Shown piece after piece: positions 7,101-14,292 of a stretch of 46,081 bases of DNA (position 1 is its first letter; every line of letters begins with the position of its first letter). Made by a program: the position numbers and the translations under genes. A model generated the notes under the pieces. It was not told the origin of the DNA. It did no database searches and saw only the letters and a list, made by a program, of their open reading frames with translations. The DNA comes from Acidobacteriota bacterium (GTDB lineage Bacteria; Acidobacteriota; Vicinamibacteria; Vicinamibacterales; UBA2999): assembly GCA_016184455.1 (NCBI GenBank), contig JACPCS010000143.1, positions 1 through 46,081 on the forward strand, in the 5' to 3' direction.

Positions 7101-7964
7101 TCATTCCGTGACCGCCAGCTTGCGGCAGGCCTCCAGGCCCGCGAACGTCCGCTCGGGCGCCGCGAGCACGAACCGGTAGCCCTCGCCGAGCACCTTCTCT
7201 GCATTCCTGGCGCTCACGTGCGGATGCCCGCACGCCACGTTGTGCTCCGCACAGATGCGCCGGATCGCCGTCATCGCCTCCACGACGACAGGGTGGTCGT
7301 ACTGGCGCGGGACGCCGAGGTTCTGTGAGAGATCCCCTTCGCCGATGAGCACGCCGCCAATGCCCTTCACCTCCTCGAGAATCCGCGGGAGGTTGTCGAT
7401 CCCCTGCACCTGTTCGCACTGGATGATGACGAGAACTTCGCCCTGCGGGTTGAGCGGCCAGACGTCGGCCTTCTGGTAGTACTCCTGCTGTGTGATCCCC
7501 CAGTAGCGCGCCGCGTGCACCGGATTGTCGCCGCGCTGTCCCTCCGGCTCGTCGTTCGGCGCACCCTTCGGCCGCGGATACCGGCACGCCGACACGGCGT
7601 TGTACGCCTGCTCGACCGTGCTCACGCGCGGGAACACGATGCCGTACGCGCCGATATCGAGCACCTGTTTGGCAATCCACTGGCTCATGTCGGCGCCGTT
7701 CACCGGGACGCGGACCATCGGCGTCACCGCGGGCACGATCGTGCCGCCTTCGACGATCTGGCGCCGATTGAGCATGTACTGCAGGCAGTCGCGGAGGACG
7801 TACATGTCGAACGGGTTGTGCTCCGACTCGAAGATGACCGCATCGTACGCCGCCGTCGAGAACGCCACGGCGCTGTCGACCGTCGGCGGCGAGAACGTGG
7901 CCACGGGCACGCGTCCCTCCTCGAGGGCGCGGATCATGTTGTTCAGGCGCGGAATCTCAGCCAT
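7101..7964 (-). CDS. HpcH/HpaI aldolase/citrate lyase family protein
   Basis: A 287-residue class II, metal-dependent pyruvate-type aldolase of the HpcH/HpaI family, which cleaves 4-hydroxy-2-oxo acids to pyruvate plus an aldehyde. Family landmarks are YDAVIFESEHNPFD near residue 50, GAYGIVFPRVSTVEQA, the metal-ligand strand VIIQCEQVQGIDNL and the second metal site IGEGDLSQNLG. The start at 7964 is supported by AGGAG eight bases upstream; the longer MLGVTC extension is ignored because that Shine-Dalgarno would lie inside it. An insert rich in Pro, Gly and charged residues follows the family core (PKGAPNDEPEGQRGDN). It is divergent from the PanB-like gene across a long palindrome. With the class II aldolases, the region encodes five C-C lyase-type enzymes. 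Confidence 0.82.
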   Translation of the reverse strand: MAEIPRLNNMIRALEEGRVPVATFSPPTVDSAVAFSTAAYDAVIFESEHNPFDMYVLRDCLQYMLNRRQIVEGGTIVPAVTPMVRVPVNGADMSQWIAKQVLDIGAYGIVFPRVSTVEQAYNAVSACRYPRPKGAPNDEPEGQRGDNPVHAARYWGITQQEYYQKADVWPLNPQGEVLVIIQCEQVQGIDNLPRILEEVKGIGGVLIGEGDLSQNLGVPRQYDHPVVVEAMTAIRRICAEHNVACGHPHVSARNAEKVLGEGYRFVLAAPERTFAGLEACRKLAVTE

Positions 7965-7972
7965 GCACGTTA

Positions 7973-8022
7973 CTCCTAGCACCCCGCCGCGCAGGCGTGC
8001 GCGGCGGGGGCCCCGCTAGGAG
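7973..8022. promoter_or_regulatory. Nested palindrome in divergent intergenic region
   Basis: The outer arms CTCCTAGC (7973-7980) and GCTAGGAG (8015-8022) are perfect complements. Inside lie arms CCCCGCCGCGC (7982-7992) and GCGCGGCGGGG (7999-8009) around a six-base loop. The outer arms contain the AGGAG ribosome-binding sites of both divergent genes. The element could be an operator for both promoters, an RNA hairpin that masks the ribosome-binding site, or a mobile palindrome. Confidence 0.7.
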
Positions 8023-8037
8023 AAGATTAAGGGAAAA

Positions 8038-8802
8038 GTGGGCAATAGACTAACTGTCGAAGCGCTCCAGCAGATGAAGCGCGACGGACGGAAGATCGTC
8101 GCGGTCGTGGTCTACGACTACCCGATGGCGCGCGTGGTCGACCGCGCCGGCGTCGACATCGTGTCGGTGGGCGATTCGGTCGGCGTGAACATCTGGGGCC
8201 ACGAGAGTGAGCTGGAGGTGACGCTCGATCAGATGCTCCTGGCGTGCGGGGCGGTACGCCGCGGCGTGGAGCGCGCGCTGGTGAGCTGCGACATGCCGTA
8301 CGGGCCGGTGCAGGAAGGTCCCGACGCCGCCGTCCGTGCCGCGACGCGTCTCGTGCGGGAGGGCGGCGCCGATGTCGTGAAGCTGGACGACGCGGCGGAG
8401 CATCCTGAGGTCGTCCAGGCGGTCGCCAGCGCCGGCATTCCGGTCTGGGCGCAATTCGGGGTCACCCCGCACGCCGCACAGGCAGCCGCCGGAACGGATG
8501 AACTGGTCGCACAGGCCCGGCGCCTCGAAAAGGCGGGCGCAGCGCTGCTCGATTTCACCCGTTCGGGGCCGGCCGCGGGTCCCGCCGTCGTGCAGGCGGT
8601 CTCGATTCCGGTGATTGGCGGCCTCGGCGGCGGCCCCTGGCTCGACGGCCGCGTCCGCGCGATCGGCAACGCCGTGGGCTATTCGGCCGCGGCGCTCGAC
8701 GACAGCCTGGACCGCTACGTGAACATCGCGCGCATCACGCTCGATGCGATTCAGACGTATGCCGAGGACGTGAGGGCCGGACGACACATCCGCGGTAAAT
8801 AG
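8038..8802 (+). CDS. PanB-like enzyme (ketopantoate hydroxymethyltransferase family)
   Basis: A 254-residue TIM-barrel protein of the ketopantoate hydroxymethyltransferase family. It aligns with PanB through YDYPMARVVDRAGVDIVSVGDS (metal ligand D46), SCDMPYGP (D85), VVKLDDA (K115, D117 where PanB has Glu) and LLDFTRSGP, where D172 replaces the catalytic glutamate of true PanB. The end is short and lacks the usual PanB C-terminal segment. These changes make pantothenate synthesis unlikely and suggest a related aldol or lyase reaction on another oxo-acid, which is inference. The GTG at 8038 is preceded by AAGGG four bases away; a better AGGAG lies 15 bases away, in the arm of the intergenic palindrome. 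It is divergent from the HpcH-type aldolase. Confidence 0.75.
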   Translation: MGNRLTVEALQQMKRDGRKIVAVVVYDYPMARVVDRAGVDIVSVGDSVGVNIWGHESELEVTLDQMLLACGAVRRGVERALVSCDMPYGPVQEGPDAAVRAATRLVREGGADVVKLDDAAEHPEVVQAVASAGIPVWAQFGVTPHAAQAAAGTDELVAQARRLEKAGAALLDFTRSGPAAGPAVVQAVSIPVIGGLGGGPWLDGRVRAIGNAVGYSAAALDDSLDRYVNIARITLDAIQTYAEDVRAGRHIRGK

Positions 8803-8813
8803 GACGTACGGAG

Positions 8814-8850
8814 GGCGGGTCCGCACAGCGCAGGGAGCAGCGGACCCGCC
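8814..8850. repeat. GGCGGGTC/GACCCGCC palindrome (family B, copy 1)
   Basis: GGCGGGTCCGC (8814-8824) and GCGGACCCGCC (8840-8850) are perfect 11-base arms around CACAGCGCAGGGAGC-type sequence. It is preceded by a GACGTACGGAG variant of the TACGTAG header. Related copies occur at 23906-23950, 36252-36285 and 43757-43802. It could act as a transcription terminator, although no T-run follows. Confidence 0.85.
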
Positions 8851-8860
8851 GAGGCACGAC

Positions 8861-9313
8861 ATGCCAACAGTCGTCATCGACGGAATCACGACCCGCTATG
8901 ACGTCGTCGGCTCCGGGCCGCCCGTGCTCATGTTCGCCCCGGGCGGCTTCGACGCCACGATCGAGAAGTGGACCACGCAGGGGATCTACACGAAGATCCG
9001 CCCGGTCGAGCACCTGTCGACCGACTACCGCTCTATCGTCTTCGATCGCCGCGAGAGCGGCGGGTCGGGCGGGCGCGTCGAGGCGATCTCGTGGGCGCAC
9101 TCTGCGGCGCAGGGGAAGGAGATGATGCGTCTCGACATTCCCGCGCTCCTTGTCCCGGGCCGCGACACGTCGCACGCGACCTCCGCCGCGCGGTTCCTCG
9201 AGGAGTGCCTCCCGCGCGCGGAGTACTGGGATGTGACGGTAGAAAGCCAGACGGACGCGACAGTTCCGCGTCGCCTCCTCGAATTCCTCGATCGTCAAGC
9301 CGTCAGCGCATGA
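8861..9313 (+). pseudogene. Alpha/beta hydrolase with large internal in-frame deletion
   Basis: This 150-residue product begins like a full alpha/beta hydrolase (MPTVVIDGITTRYDVVGSGP, then the oxyanion-loop region APGGFD and FDRRESGGSGGRVE). It then jumps at about 9110-9121 from HSAAQGK directly to EMMRLDIPALLVPGRDTSHA, which is the acid/histidine end of the same fold. Intact members are about 270-280 residues, so roughly 120-130 residues are missing, including the GxSxG nucleophile elbow and the lid. The frame is kept across the junction. Without the nucleophile it should not hydrolyse esters. GAGG at 8851-8854 supports the ATG. Either a real deletion or an assembly collapse explains it; remnants of both ends are clear. 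Confidence 0.75.
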
Positions 9314-10230
9314 GTGCTGGCGGGGAAGAGGTCTTCGATCGCGATCGGCCGCGCGATGATCCCCTGCTCGACCGCGTACTGCATCACGGTCTCGAGCATC
9401 CGCCGGTTCGGCGCCACGCCGTAGGGCAGCGGATCCCCAATCAGGTCCATCACGCGCTTGAAGACGTCATCGTCTTGTGAGGGCTGCGCGATGTCGCCGT
9501 TGGCGAGCCGCCGCAGATACGGCCGCTTCGCTTCGGCGAAGGCCTGAAAGAGATCGGCCGCGAGATCCCGGTGCGCGCTCAGGAGCTCGTCCTTGACGAC
9601 CACCGTGTGGTTGATCGGCCAGATGCCGCGCTCGCGGAGCAAGGCCAGGCCCGCATCCTTCGCGTTCGGGATGAGCGGCTTGATATCGGGCGAGTCCACC
9701 TGGACGCCGATCGCCGCGGGGATCTCCCCTGAGAGAAGCAGGTCCTCCATCGTCTTTCCCGGCTCGATCGGGACGACGTTCGGCGGCGGCTTCCATTCGG
9801 CGACGTGCTCGTCGCCCGAGAGGACCCAGGTGATGCGCTTCAGATCCACCCCGTACTGGTGCTGCAGGATGCCGCGCGCCCACACGCCGGTCGTGACGGT
9901 GAAACCACGGTTCACGCCAACCGTGCGCCCCTCGAGGTCCTTCGGACCCTGGATGCCCGACTTCGTGTTGTAGACGACGGCGCCGTGGTGGAAGGCGCGC
10001 ATCGGAAAGACGGGAATGGCGGTGAACCGCTTCCCGTGCGCCTTCGCCGTGATGTAGGTCGTCATCGCCATTTCCGAGACGTCGAATTCGAGGCCGCGCA
10101 CCATGCGGCGGAACGCCTGAATAATCTGCGGCACCTCCTCGAATGCGAGCTCGGCGGTCCGCGGCCGGACTGAGCCGTCCTTCAGCGCCAGCGTATGTCC
10201 CCGGGTCACCAGAGCCGTTTTGAGCGTCAT
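9295..10230 (-). CDS. Periplasmic-binding-fold protein, 4,5-dihydroxyphthalate decarboxylase-like, no signal peptide
   Basis: A 311-residue type-2 periplasmic-binding-fold protein resembling the 4,5-dihydroxyphthalate decarboxylase (Pht5) group and NMT1/THI5-type binding proteins. Matching segments are GLEFDVSEMAMTTYITAKAHGKRFTAIPVFPMRAF, GPKDLEGRTVGVNRGFTVTTGVWARGIL and WVLSGDEHVAEW. The sequence starts MTLKTALVTRGHT and has no signal peptide or lipobox, so it is probably cytoplasmic. That favours an enzyme (for example a decarboxylase of a dihydroxylated aromatic acid) over a transport receptor. Its 3' end overlaps the broken hydrolase by 19 bases, convergently. With the nearby phthalate-dioxygenase-like Rieske gene, an aromatic dicarboxylate pathway is an attractive but unproven idea. 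Confidence 0.72.
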   Translation of the reverse strand: MTLKTALVTRGHTLALKDGSVRPRTAELAFEEVPQIIQAFRRMVRGLEFDVSEMAMTTYITAKAHGKRFTAIPVFPMRAFHHGAVVYNTKSGIQGPKDLEGRTVGVNRGFTVTTGVWARGILQHQYGVDLKRITWVLSGDEHVAEWKPPPNVVPIEPGKTMEDLLLSGEIPAAIGVQVDSPDIKPLIPNAKDAGLALLRERGIWPINHTVVVKDELLSAHRDLAADLFQAFAEAKRPYLRRLANGDIAQPSQDDDVFKRVMDLIGDPLPYGVAPNRRMLETVMQYAVEQGIIARPIAIEDLFPASTHALTA

Positions 10231-10295
10231 GAAGTCGCGTGGGCCGGGCCCTTTTGGACCCGGCGAACGATTGTATTAGGATTTCGGATTCCTGC

Positions 10296-11792
10296 ATGAT
10301 TCCAGCAACCGCGCCACAACCCGTCGCCGTCCCGTCGCGAGGCACGACAGCCTACCTACTGAAGCTGCTGGCCGGCCCCGCGGTGTTCGTCCTGCTGCTC
10401 GCGGTGCCGCTCGGCCTCTCGTATGAGGGGCGCGTGGCGCTCGCGACCTTCGCATGCGCCGTGGTCTGGTGGAGCACGCAGCCGATGCCATGGGCCATCG
10501 CCTCGATGCTGCCGTTTCTGGTGTTTCCGGCCGCCGGCGTCAAGAACATCGGCGACACCATGCAGCTCTACGGCCAGCCGATCTTCTTCTGGATCATGGG
10601 CACGGTGCTCATGGGGTATGCGATCGAGAAGCACGGGCTCGCACACCGCTTCGCTCTTGGATTCCTCTCCCTGCCCGGCGTTGGCGGCAAGTCGAGTCGT
10701 CTGCTGTTCACCTACATGCTCATGATCGGGGTCATGTCGACGGTCGTGTCCGATGCCGCCGCCGTGGCGATGACCATCCCGATCGGCATGTCGATCGTGC
10801 GGCACCTCGCCGTCATGGGCGGCGGCATGCGCGACGCCGACAGGGCGAACTTCGCGGCGTTCATCACGCTCGGGACGATGTACGCGTCGGTGGCCGGCGG
10901 CACGGCGACGATGATCGGCGTGCCGCACAACGCAATTGCGATGTCGATGCTCGAGCGGTTCACCATGCGGCAGCTCGGGTTCTTCGACTGGATGACGGCC
11001 GGCGTGCCGGTCTTCGTCCTGTCGCTCCTCGCCTTTTATGCGGTGCTCTGGATGATGGCGCGTCCCCAGATGCGGGAGCTGCCGGGCGGCGAGCAGTTCC
11101 TGCGGGCCGAACGGGCAACGCTCGGGCGGCTGCGGCCCAACGAGCGCCGCGTGCTGTTCGTCTTCGCCGTGATGATCGTCCTCTTCACGCTGCCGACGTT
11201 CGCCGGGCTCGCGCTCGGCGACAGCCACCCGATGGTCCGATCGATCAACCGGGCGCTGCCGGTCTTCGTGGTGCCACCGGCGGTGATGTTCCTGCTCTTC
11301 GCGATCCGCTCCGAGTCGGGCGGGGGGCTCCTCACCTGGAAGGACGCCGAGCAGCAGACGCCGTGGAACGTCATGCTGCTCATCGCCGGCGCGCTGGCGA
11401 TGACCGACGCGCTCACCGAGTTCGGCTTCGTCGAATGGGTCGGCGGCGGCGTGCGCAGCCTCGGCATTCAGTCGGCCGTCCTGCCGTTCTTCGCGGCCGC
11501 CGTCGTCGCCGCGAGCACCAATTTCATGGCGGGCGCGGCCGCGGCGGCGCTCTACTCGAGCATCTTCATTCCGGCGGCGGCCGAGGTCGGCTACAACCCG
11601 GCCTCGATGGCGATCCTAGTGGCGAACGTCGCCATCGGCATGGTCGTCCCGTGGGCGGGCGCGACGAGCGCGTCGGCATTTACCGGCGGAGAGGTCACGA
11701 TCCAGCAGATGATCAAAATCGGCATTGTCGCGACCCTGGTCTTTGCGATCGTGACCTCGATTACCCATGTGCTCCTGGCGGGACTGGTATGA
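10296..11792 (+). CDS. DASS/SLC13-type carboxylate:cation symporter
   Basis: A 498-residue integral membrane protein with about eleven to twelve hydrophobic segments, of the divalent anion:Na+ symporter family that imports di- and tricarboxylates. It shows MSTVVSDAAAVAMTIPI in the first substrate/Na+ loop, GGTATMIGVPHN (the GTxTxxGxPxN region), WNVMLLIAGALAM, and a second half-repeat motif STNFMAGAAAAAL followed by WAGATSASAFTGG. I chose the ATG at 10296; the upstream codons are in the divergent intergenic DNA. The stop overlaps the following aldolase start as ATGA, so the transporter and that aldolase are co-translated. This points to uptake of a carboxylate that is then cleaved or decarboxylated. 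The exact substrate cannot be read from the sequence. Confidence 0.85.
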   Translation: MIPATAPQPVAVPSRGTTAYLLKLLAGPAVFVLLLAVPLGLSYEGRVALATFACAVVWWSTQPMPWAIASMLPFLVFPAAGVKNIGDTMQLYGQPIFFWIMGTVLMGYAIEKHGLAHRFALGFLSLPGVGGKSSRLLFTYMLMIGVMSTVVSDAAAVAMTIPIGMSIVRHLAVMGGGMRDADRANFAAFITLGTMYASVAGGTATMIGVPHNAIAMSMLERFTMRQLGFFDWMTAGVPVFVLSLLAFYAVLWMMARPQMRELPGGEQFLRAERATLGRLRPNERRVLFVFAVMIVLFTLPTFAGLALGDSHPMVRSINRALPVFVVPPAVMFLLFAIRSESGGGLLTWKDAEQQTPWNVMLLIAGALAMTDALTEFGFVEWVGGGVRSLGIQSAVLPFFAAAVVAASTNFMAGAAAAALYSSIFIPAAAEVGYNPASMAILVANVAIGMVVPWAGATSASAFTGGEVTIQQMIKIGIVATLVFAIVTSITHVLLAGLV

Positions 11793-12535
11793 AGGTGACG
11801 ATCGAGGCGCTCGACGAGCTGGTGACGGCGAATCGCATCCTGGCGCGCGAGGGGGTGGTCGACGGGTTCGGCCACGTCAGCATCCGCCATCCCGGGCGGC
11901 CGGATCGCTTCATCATGTCGCGCGCCCGCGCGCCGGAGTGCATCGAGATCGAGGACCTGGTCGAGTACACGCTGGATGGCGATCCCATCGATGCGGGCGA
12001 CCGGAAGTCCTACTCGGAGCGGTTCATCCATGGCGGCATCTACGAAGCTCGTCCCGAGGTGCGCGCCATCGTTCATCACCACAGCCCCAGCGTCATTCCG
12101 TTCGGCGTGACCGGCACGCGCCTGCGTCCGCTGATGCACATGTGTGCGTCGATGGGGTACGACATCCCGACGTGGGATTCGCGGACGACGTTCGGCGACA
12201 CGAACCTGCTCGTCAGCAACATGGCGATGGCGCGCGAGCTGGCCGCCGCGCTCGGCAACCGGCCCGTGGCGCTCATGCGTGGACACGGGGCGGTCGTCGC
12301 GGGCTCGTCGCTGCGCGAAGTGGTCTTCAACTCGATCTACCTGGAGCTGAATGCCGACCTGCAGATGAAGTCGCACGCGCTCGGCGAGATCGCCTTTCTG
12401 AGCGAGGGCGAGGTGCGCGCGTGCCTCGCCACGCGCGCGTCGTACACGTTCGAGCGGGCGTGGGAACGCTGGTGCCGCCGCGCCGGGCGCGCCTACGACG
12501 AACGGCCGATGGAAGGACCGCTGACCCGCGTCTGA
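11789..12535 (+). CDS. Class II aldolase/adducin family protein (third copy)
   Basis: A 248-residue homologue of the protein at 2247. Shared features are TANRILAREGVVDGFGHVSIRHPGRPDRF, the catalytic-Glu region SYSERFIHGGIYEARPEVRAI, the metal motif VHHHSPSVIPFG and LMRGHGAVVAG. It is translationally coupled to the DASS transporter through an ATGA overlap, which suggests it acts on the imported carboxylate. The C-terminal helix (SYTFERAWERWCRRAGRAYDERP) is typical of the dihydroxyphthalate-decarboxylase-like subgroup as I remember it, though I cannot verify this by alignment. The transcript is followed immediately by a very long hairpin element. Confidence 0.83.
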   Translation: MKVTIEALDELVTANRILAREGVVDGFGHVSIRHPGRPDRFIMSRARAPECIEIEDLVEYTLDGDPIDAGDRKSYSERFIHGGIYEARPEVRAIVHHHSPSVIPFGVTGTRLRPLMHMCASMGYDIPTWDSRTTFGDTNLLVSNMAMARELAAALGNRPVALMRGHGAVVAGSSLREVVFNSIYLELNADLQMKSHALGEIAFLSEGEVRACLATRASYTFERAWERWCRRAGRAYDERPMEGPLTRV

Positions 12536-12540
12536 TAAAT

Positions 12541-12616
12541 GGGGTCGGAGGTCATTTGTCGAGGACACTCGCGTGAACGTGTGGGCGAGTGTCCTCGACA
12601 AATGACCTCCGACCCC
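12541..12616. repeat. Long perfect hairpin element (32-bp arms)
   Basis: The left arm (12541-12572, starting GGGGTCGGAGGTCATTTGTC) and right arm (12585-12616) are perfect reverse complements over 32 bases around a 12-base loop, flanked by A/T-rich TAAAT and CTTTTAC. The core resembles 'GGGGTCGGAGGTCATTT' hairpins that I recall between genes in several bacterial phyla, thought to be mobilised by REP/Y1-type transposases. It separates the aldolase from the EutA-like gene, and its right side ends 11 bases before that ATG. It can act as a terminator for the upstream genes because CCCCTTTT follows the stem. Confidence 0.9.
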
Positions 12617-12627
12617 CTTTTACGCAT

Positions 12628-14292
12628 ATGAGCGACCCTCAGGACAGCAAGAAGCGGCACACGCTCGAGGACCACCTCCTCGGCATGGATCCGATGCACT
12701 CGCACGACGAGGGCGAGGCGGACCACGACCACGATCATGACGACGTCGGAGGCGAGTACGACCCGACGACGACGGGTTTGTGGGCGCAGGACAACATCAC
12801 GCTGCTCTCGGTCGGGATCGACATCGGATCGGCGGGCACGCAGGTCGTCTTCTCGCGCGTGCAGCTTCGCCGTCTCGCCGAAGCGCTGACCAGCCGTTAC
12901 TACGTCGTCGAGCGCGAGACGGTGCACCAGTCGCCGGTCGCGCTCACGCCATACGTGAGCGACGAGCGCATCGACGAGCAGGCGATCGGCCGCATCGTTG
13001 ACGAGGCGTACGAGGCCGCGCGGATTCACCCGGACAACATCGACACCGGCGCCGTGATCCTGACCGGCGAGGCGCTGCGGCGCGAGAACGCCAAGGCGAT
13101 TGCGGAGGTGCTGGCGGAGGTCGGCGGCGAGTTCGTCTGCGCGGCTGCCGGCCATCACATGGAATCGATGCTGGCGGCATACGGGTCGGGCGCCGCACAG
13201 GTGTCGCACGACATGGGCGCGCCGATCCTCAACATCGACATCGGCGGCGGGACGACGAAGCTGGCGCTCGTCGAGAACGGCAACGTCGTACACACCGCGG
13301 CGATCCATCTGGGCGGCCGGCTGGCGGTCATTGACGAGTCGGGCCGCCTCACCCGTCTCGATCCGGCGGGCAGGCGCCTCGCGGAGCTGGCCGGCTGCCG
13401 CTGGAATCCGGGCGACCGCCTGAGCGAGCAGGATCTCGACCGCGTCACCTCGTGGATGGCCGATGCGCTCGTGAGCGCGCTGACGCAGGATTCGCCACCG
13501 CCCGAAGTCGCCGGATTGTGGCTGACGGAGCCGCTCGGTGTGATGGGCGGCGTCAAGGGCGCGATGTGCTCGGGCGGCGTGGGCGAGTACGTCTACGGCC
13601 GCGAGGAGCGCGACTTCGGCGATCTCGGGCGGCGGTTCGGCCGAGCGATCCGGGCGCGCATCGATGCGGGGCGCCTGCCGTTCCCGCTCCTGCCGCCAGG
13701 TGAGTGCATTCGCGCGACGGCGTTGGGCGCGTCGGAGTACAGCGTCCAGCTCTCGGGCAACACGATCTCTCTCTCCAGCCCGGGCGAGCTCCTGCCGCGG
13801 AAGAACCTCCAGGTGATCCAGCCGCGCGTGAAGCTGGGCGACGCGATCGACCCGTCGGCAGTCGCGGCGGCCATCCGCGATCACTTCGGCAGCTTCGATG
13901 TGGTGGAAGGGGAGTCGGAGGTGGCGCTTGCGTTCCGGTGGCGCGGCGCCCCCAGCTACGCGCGTATTTCCGCTCTCGCCCGAGGCATCGTTGAGGCGCT
14001 GCCCCGGACGATTCGCGAGGGAACGCCGATCTTTCTCGTGCTCGACGGCGACATCGCGCAGACACTGGGCGCGATTCTCAAGGAGGAGCTCGGCGTCTCG
14101 TCAGACGTGCTGGTGCTCGACGGCATCGCGCTGTGGGACTTCGACTACATCGATCTGGGCCGCGTGCGGATGCCGTCGTTCACGGTGCCGGTGACGATCA
14201 AGTCGCTCGTGTTTTCGGCGGACCCGCGCATCCCACACACGCACCATTCTCACCACCATCACCATGAGCACCATCACCACCACGGCCACTGA
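12628..14292 (+). CDS. EutA-like ASKHA ATPase with histidine-rich termini
   Basis: A 554-residue protein related to EutA, the ethanolamine ammonia-lyase reactivating factor (PF06277-type, ASKHA fold). The nucleotide-binding loops are VGIDIGSAGTQVVFSR (from about residue 62) and NIDIGGGTTKLAL (from about 202), with ILTGEALRRENAKAIAEVL between them. The N-terminus has HSHDEGEADHDHDHDD (about residues 23-38), and the C-terminus ends in HTHHSHHHHHEHHHHHGH (537-554); both look like metal-binding tails. No ethanolamine ammonia-lyase, diol dehydratase or microcompartment gene is nearby. It instead leads an ABC transporter/TPP/cupin run, so a role as an ATP-driven chaperone or reactivase of a metal- or cobalamin-dependent enzyme elsewhere, or in metal delivery to cupins, is possible. 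The ATG at 12628 has no strong ribosome-binding site. Confidence 0.8.
   Translation: MSDPQDSKKRHTLEDHLLGMDPMHSHDEGEADHDHDHDDVGGEYDPTTTGLWAQDNITLLSVGIDIGSAGTQVVFSRVQLRRLAEALTSRYYVVERETVHQSPVALTPYVSDERIDEQAIGRIVDEAYEAARIHPDNIDTGAVILTGEALRRENAKAIAEVLAEVGGEFVCAAAGHHMESMLAAYGSGAAQVSHDMGAPILNIDIGGGTTKLALVENGNVVHTAAIHLGGRLAVIDESGRLTRLDPAGRRLAELAGCRWNPGDRLSEQDLDRVTSWMADALVSALTQDSPPPEVAGLWLTEPLGVMGGVKGAMCSGGVGEYVYGREERDFGDLGRRFGRAIRARIDAGRLPFPLLPPGECIRATALGASEYSVQLSGNTISLSSPGELLPRKNLQVIQPRVKLGDAIDPSAVAAAIRDHFGSFDVVEGESEVALAFRWRGAPSYARISALARGIVEALPRTIREGTPIFLVLDGDIAQTLGAILKEELGVSSDVLVLDGIALWDFDYIDLGRVRMPSFTVPVTIKSLVFSADPRIPHTHHSHHHHHEHHHHHGH

Noticed and set aside
8038..8802. Pantothenate biosynthesis gene panB
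   Set aside because: The catalytic Glu position is Asp, the C-terminus is short and no pan genes are nearby, so only 'PanB-like' is supported.
12628..14292. Ethanolamine utilisation operon
   Set aside because: Apart from the EutA-like protein there is no ammonia-lyase, transporter of that system or microcompartment shell gene.
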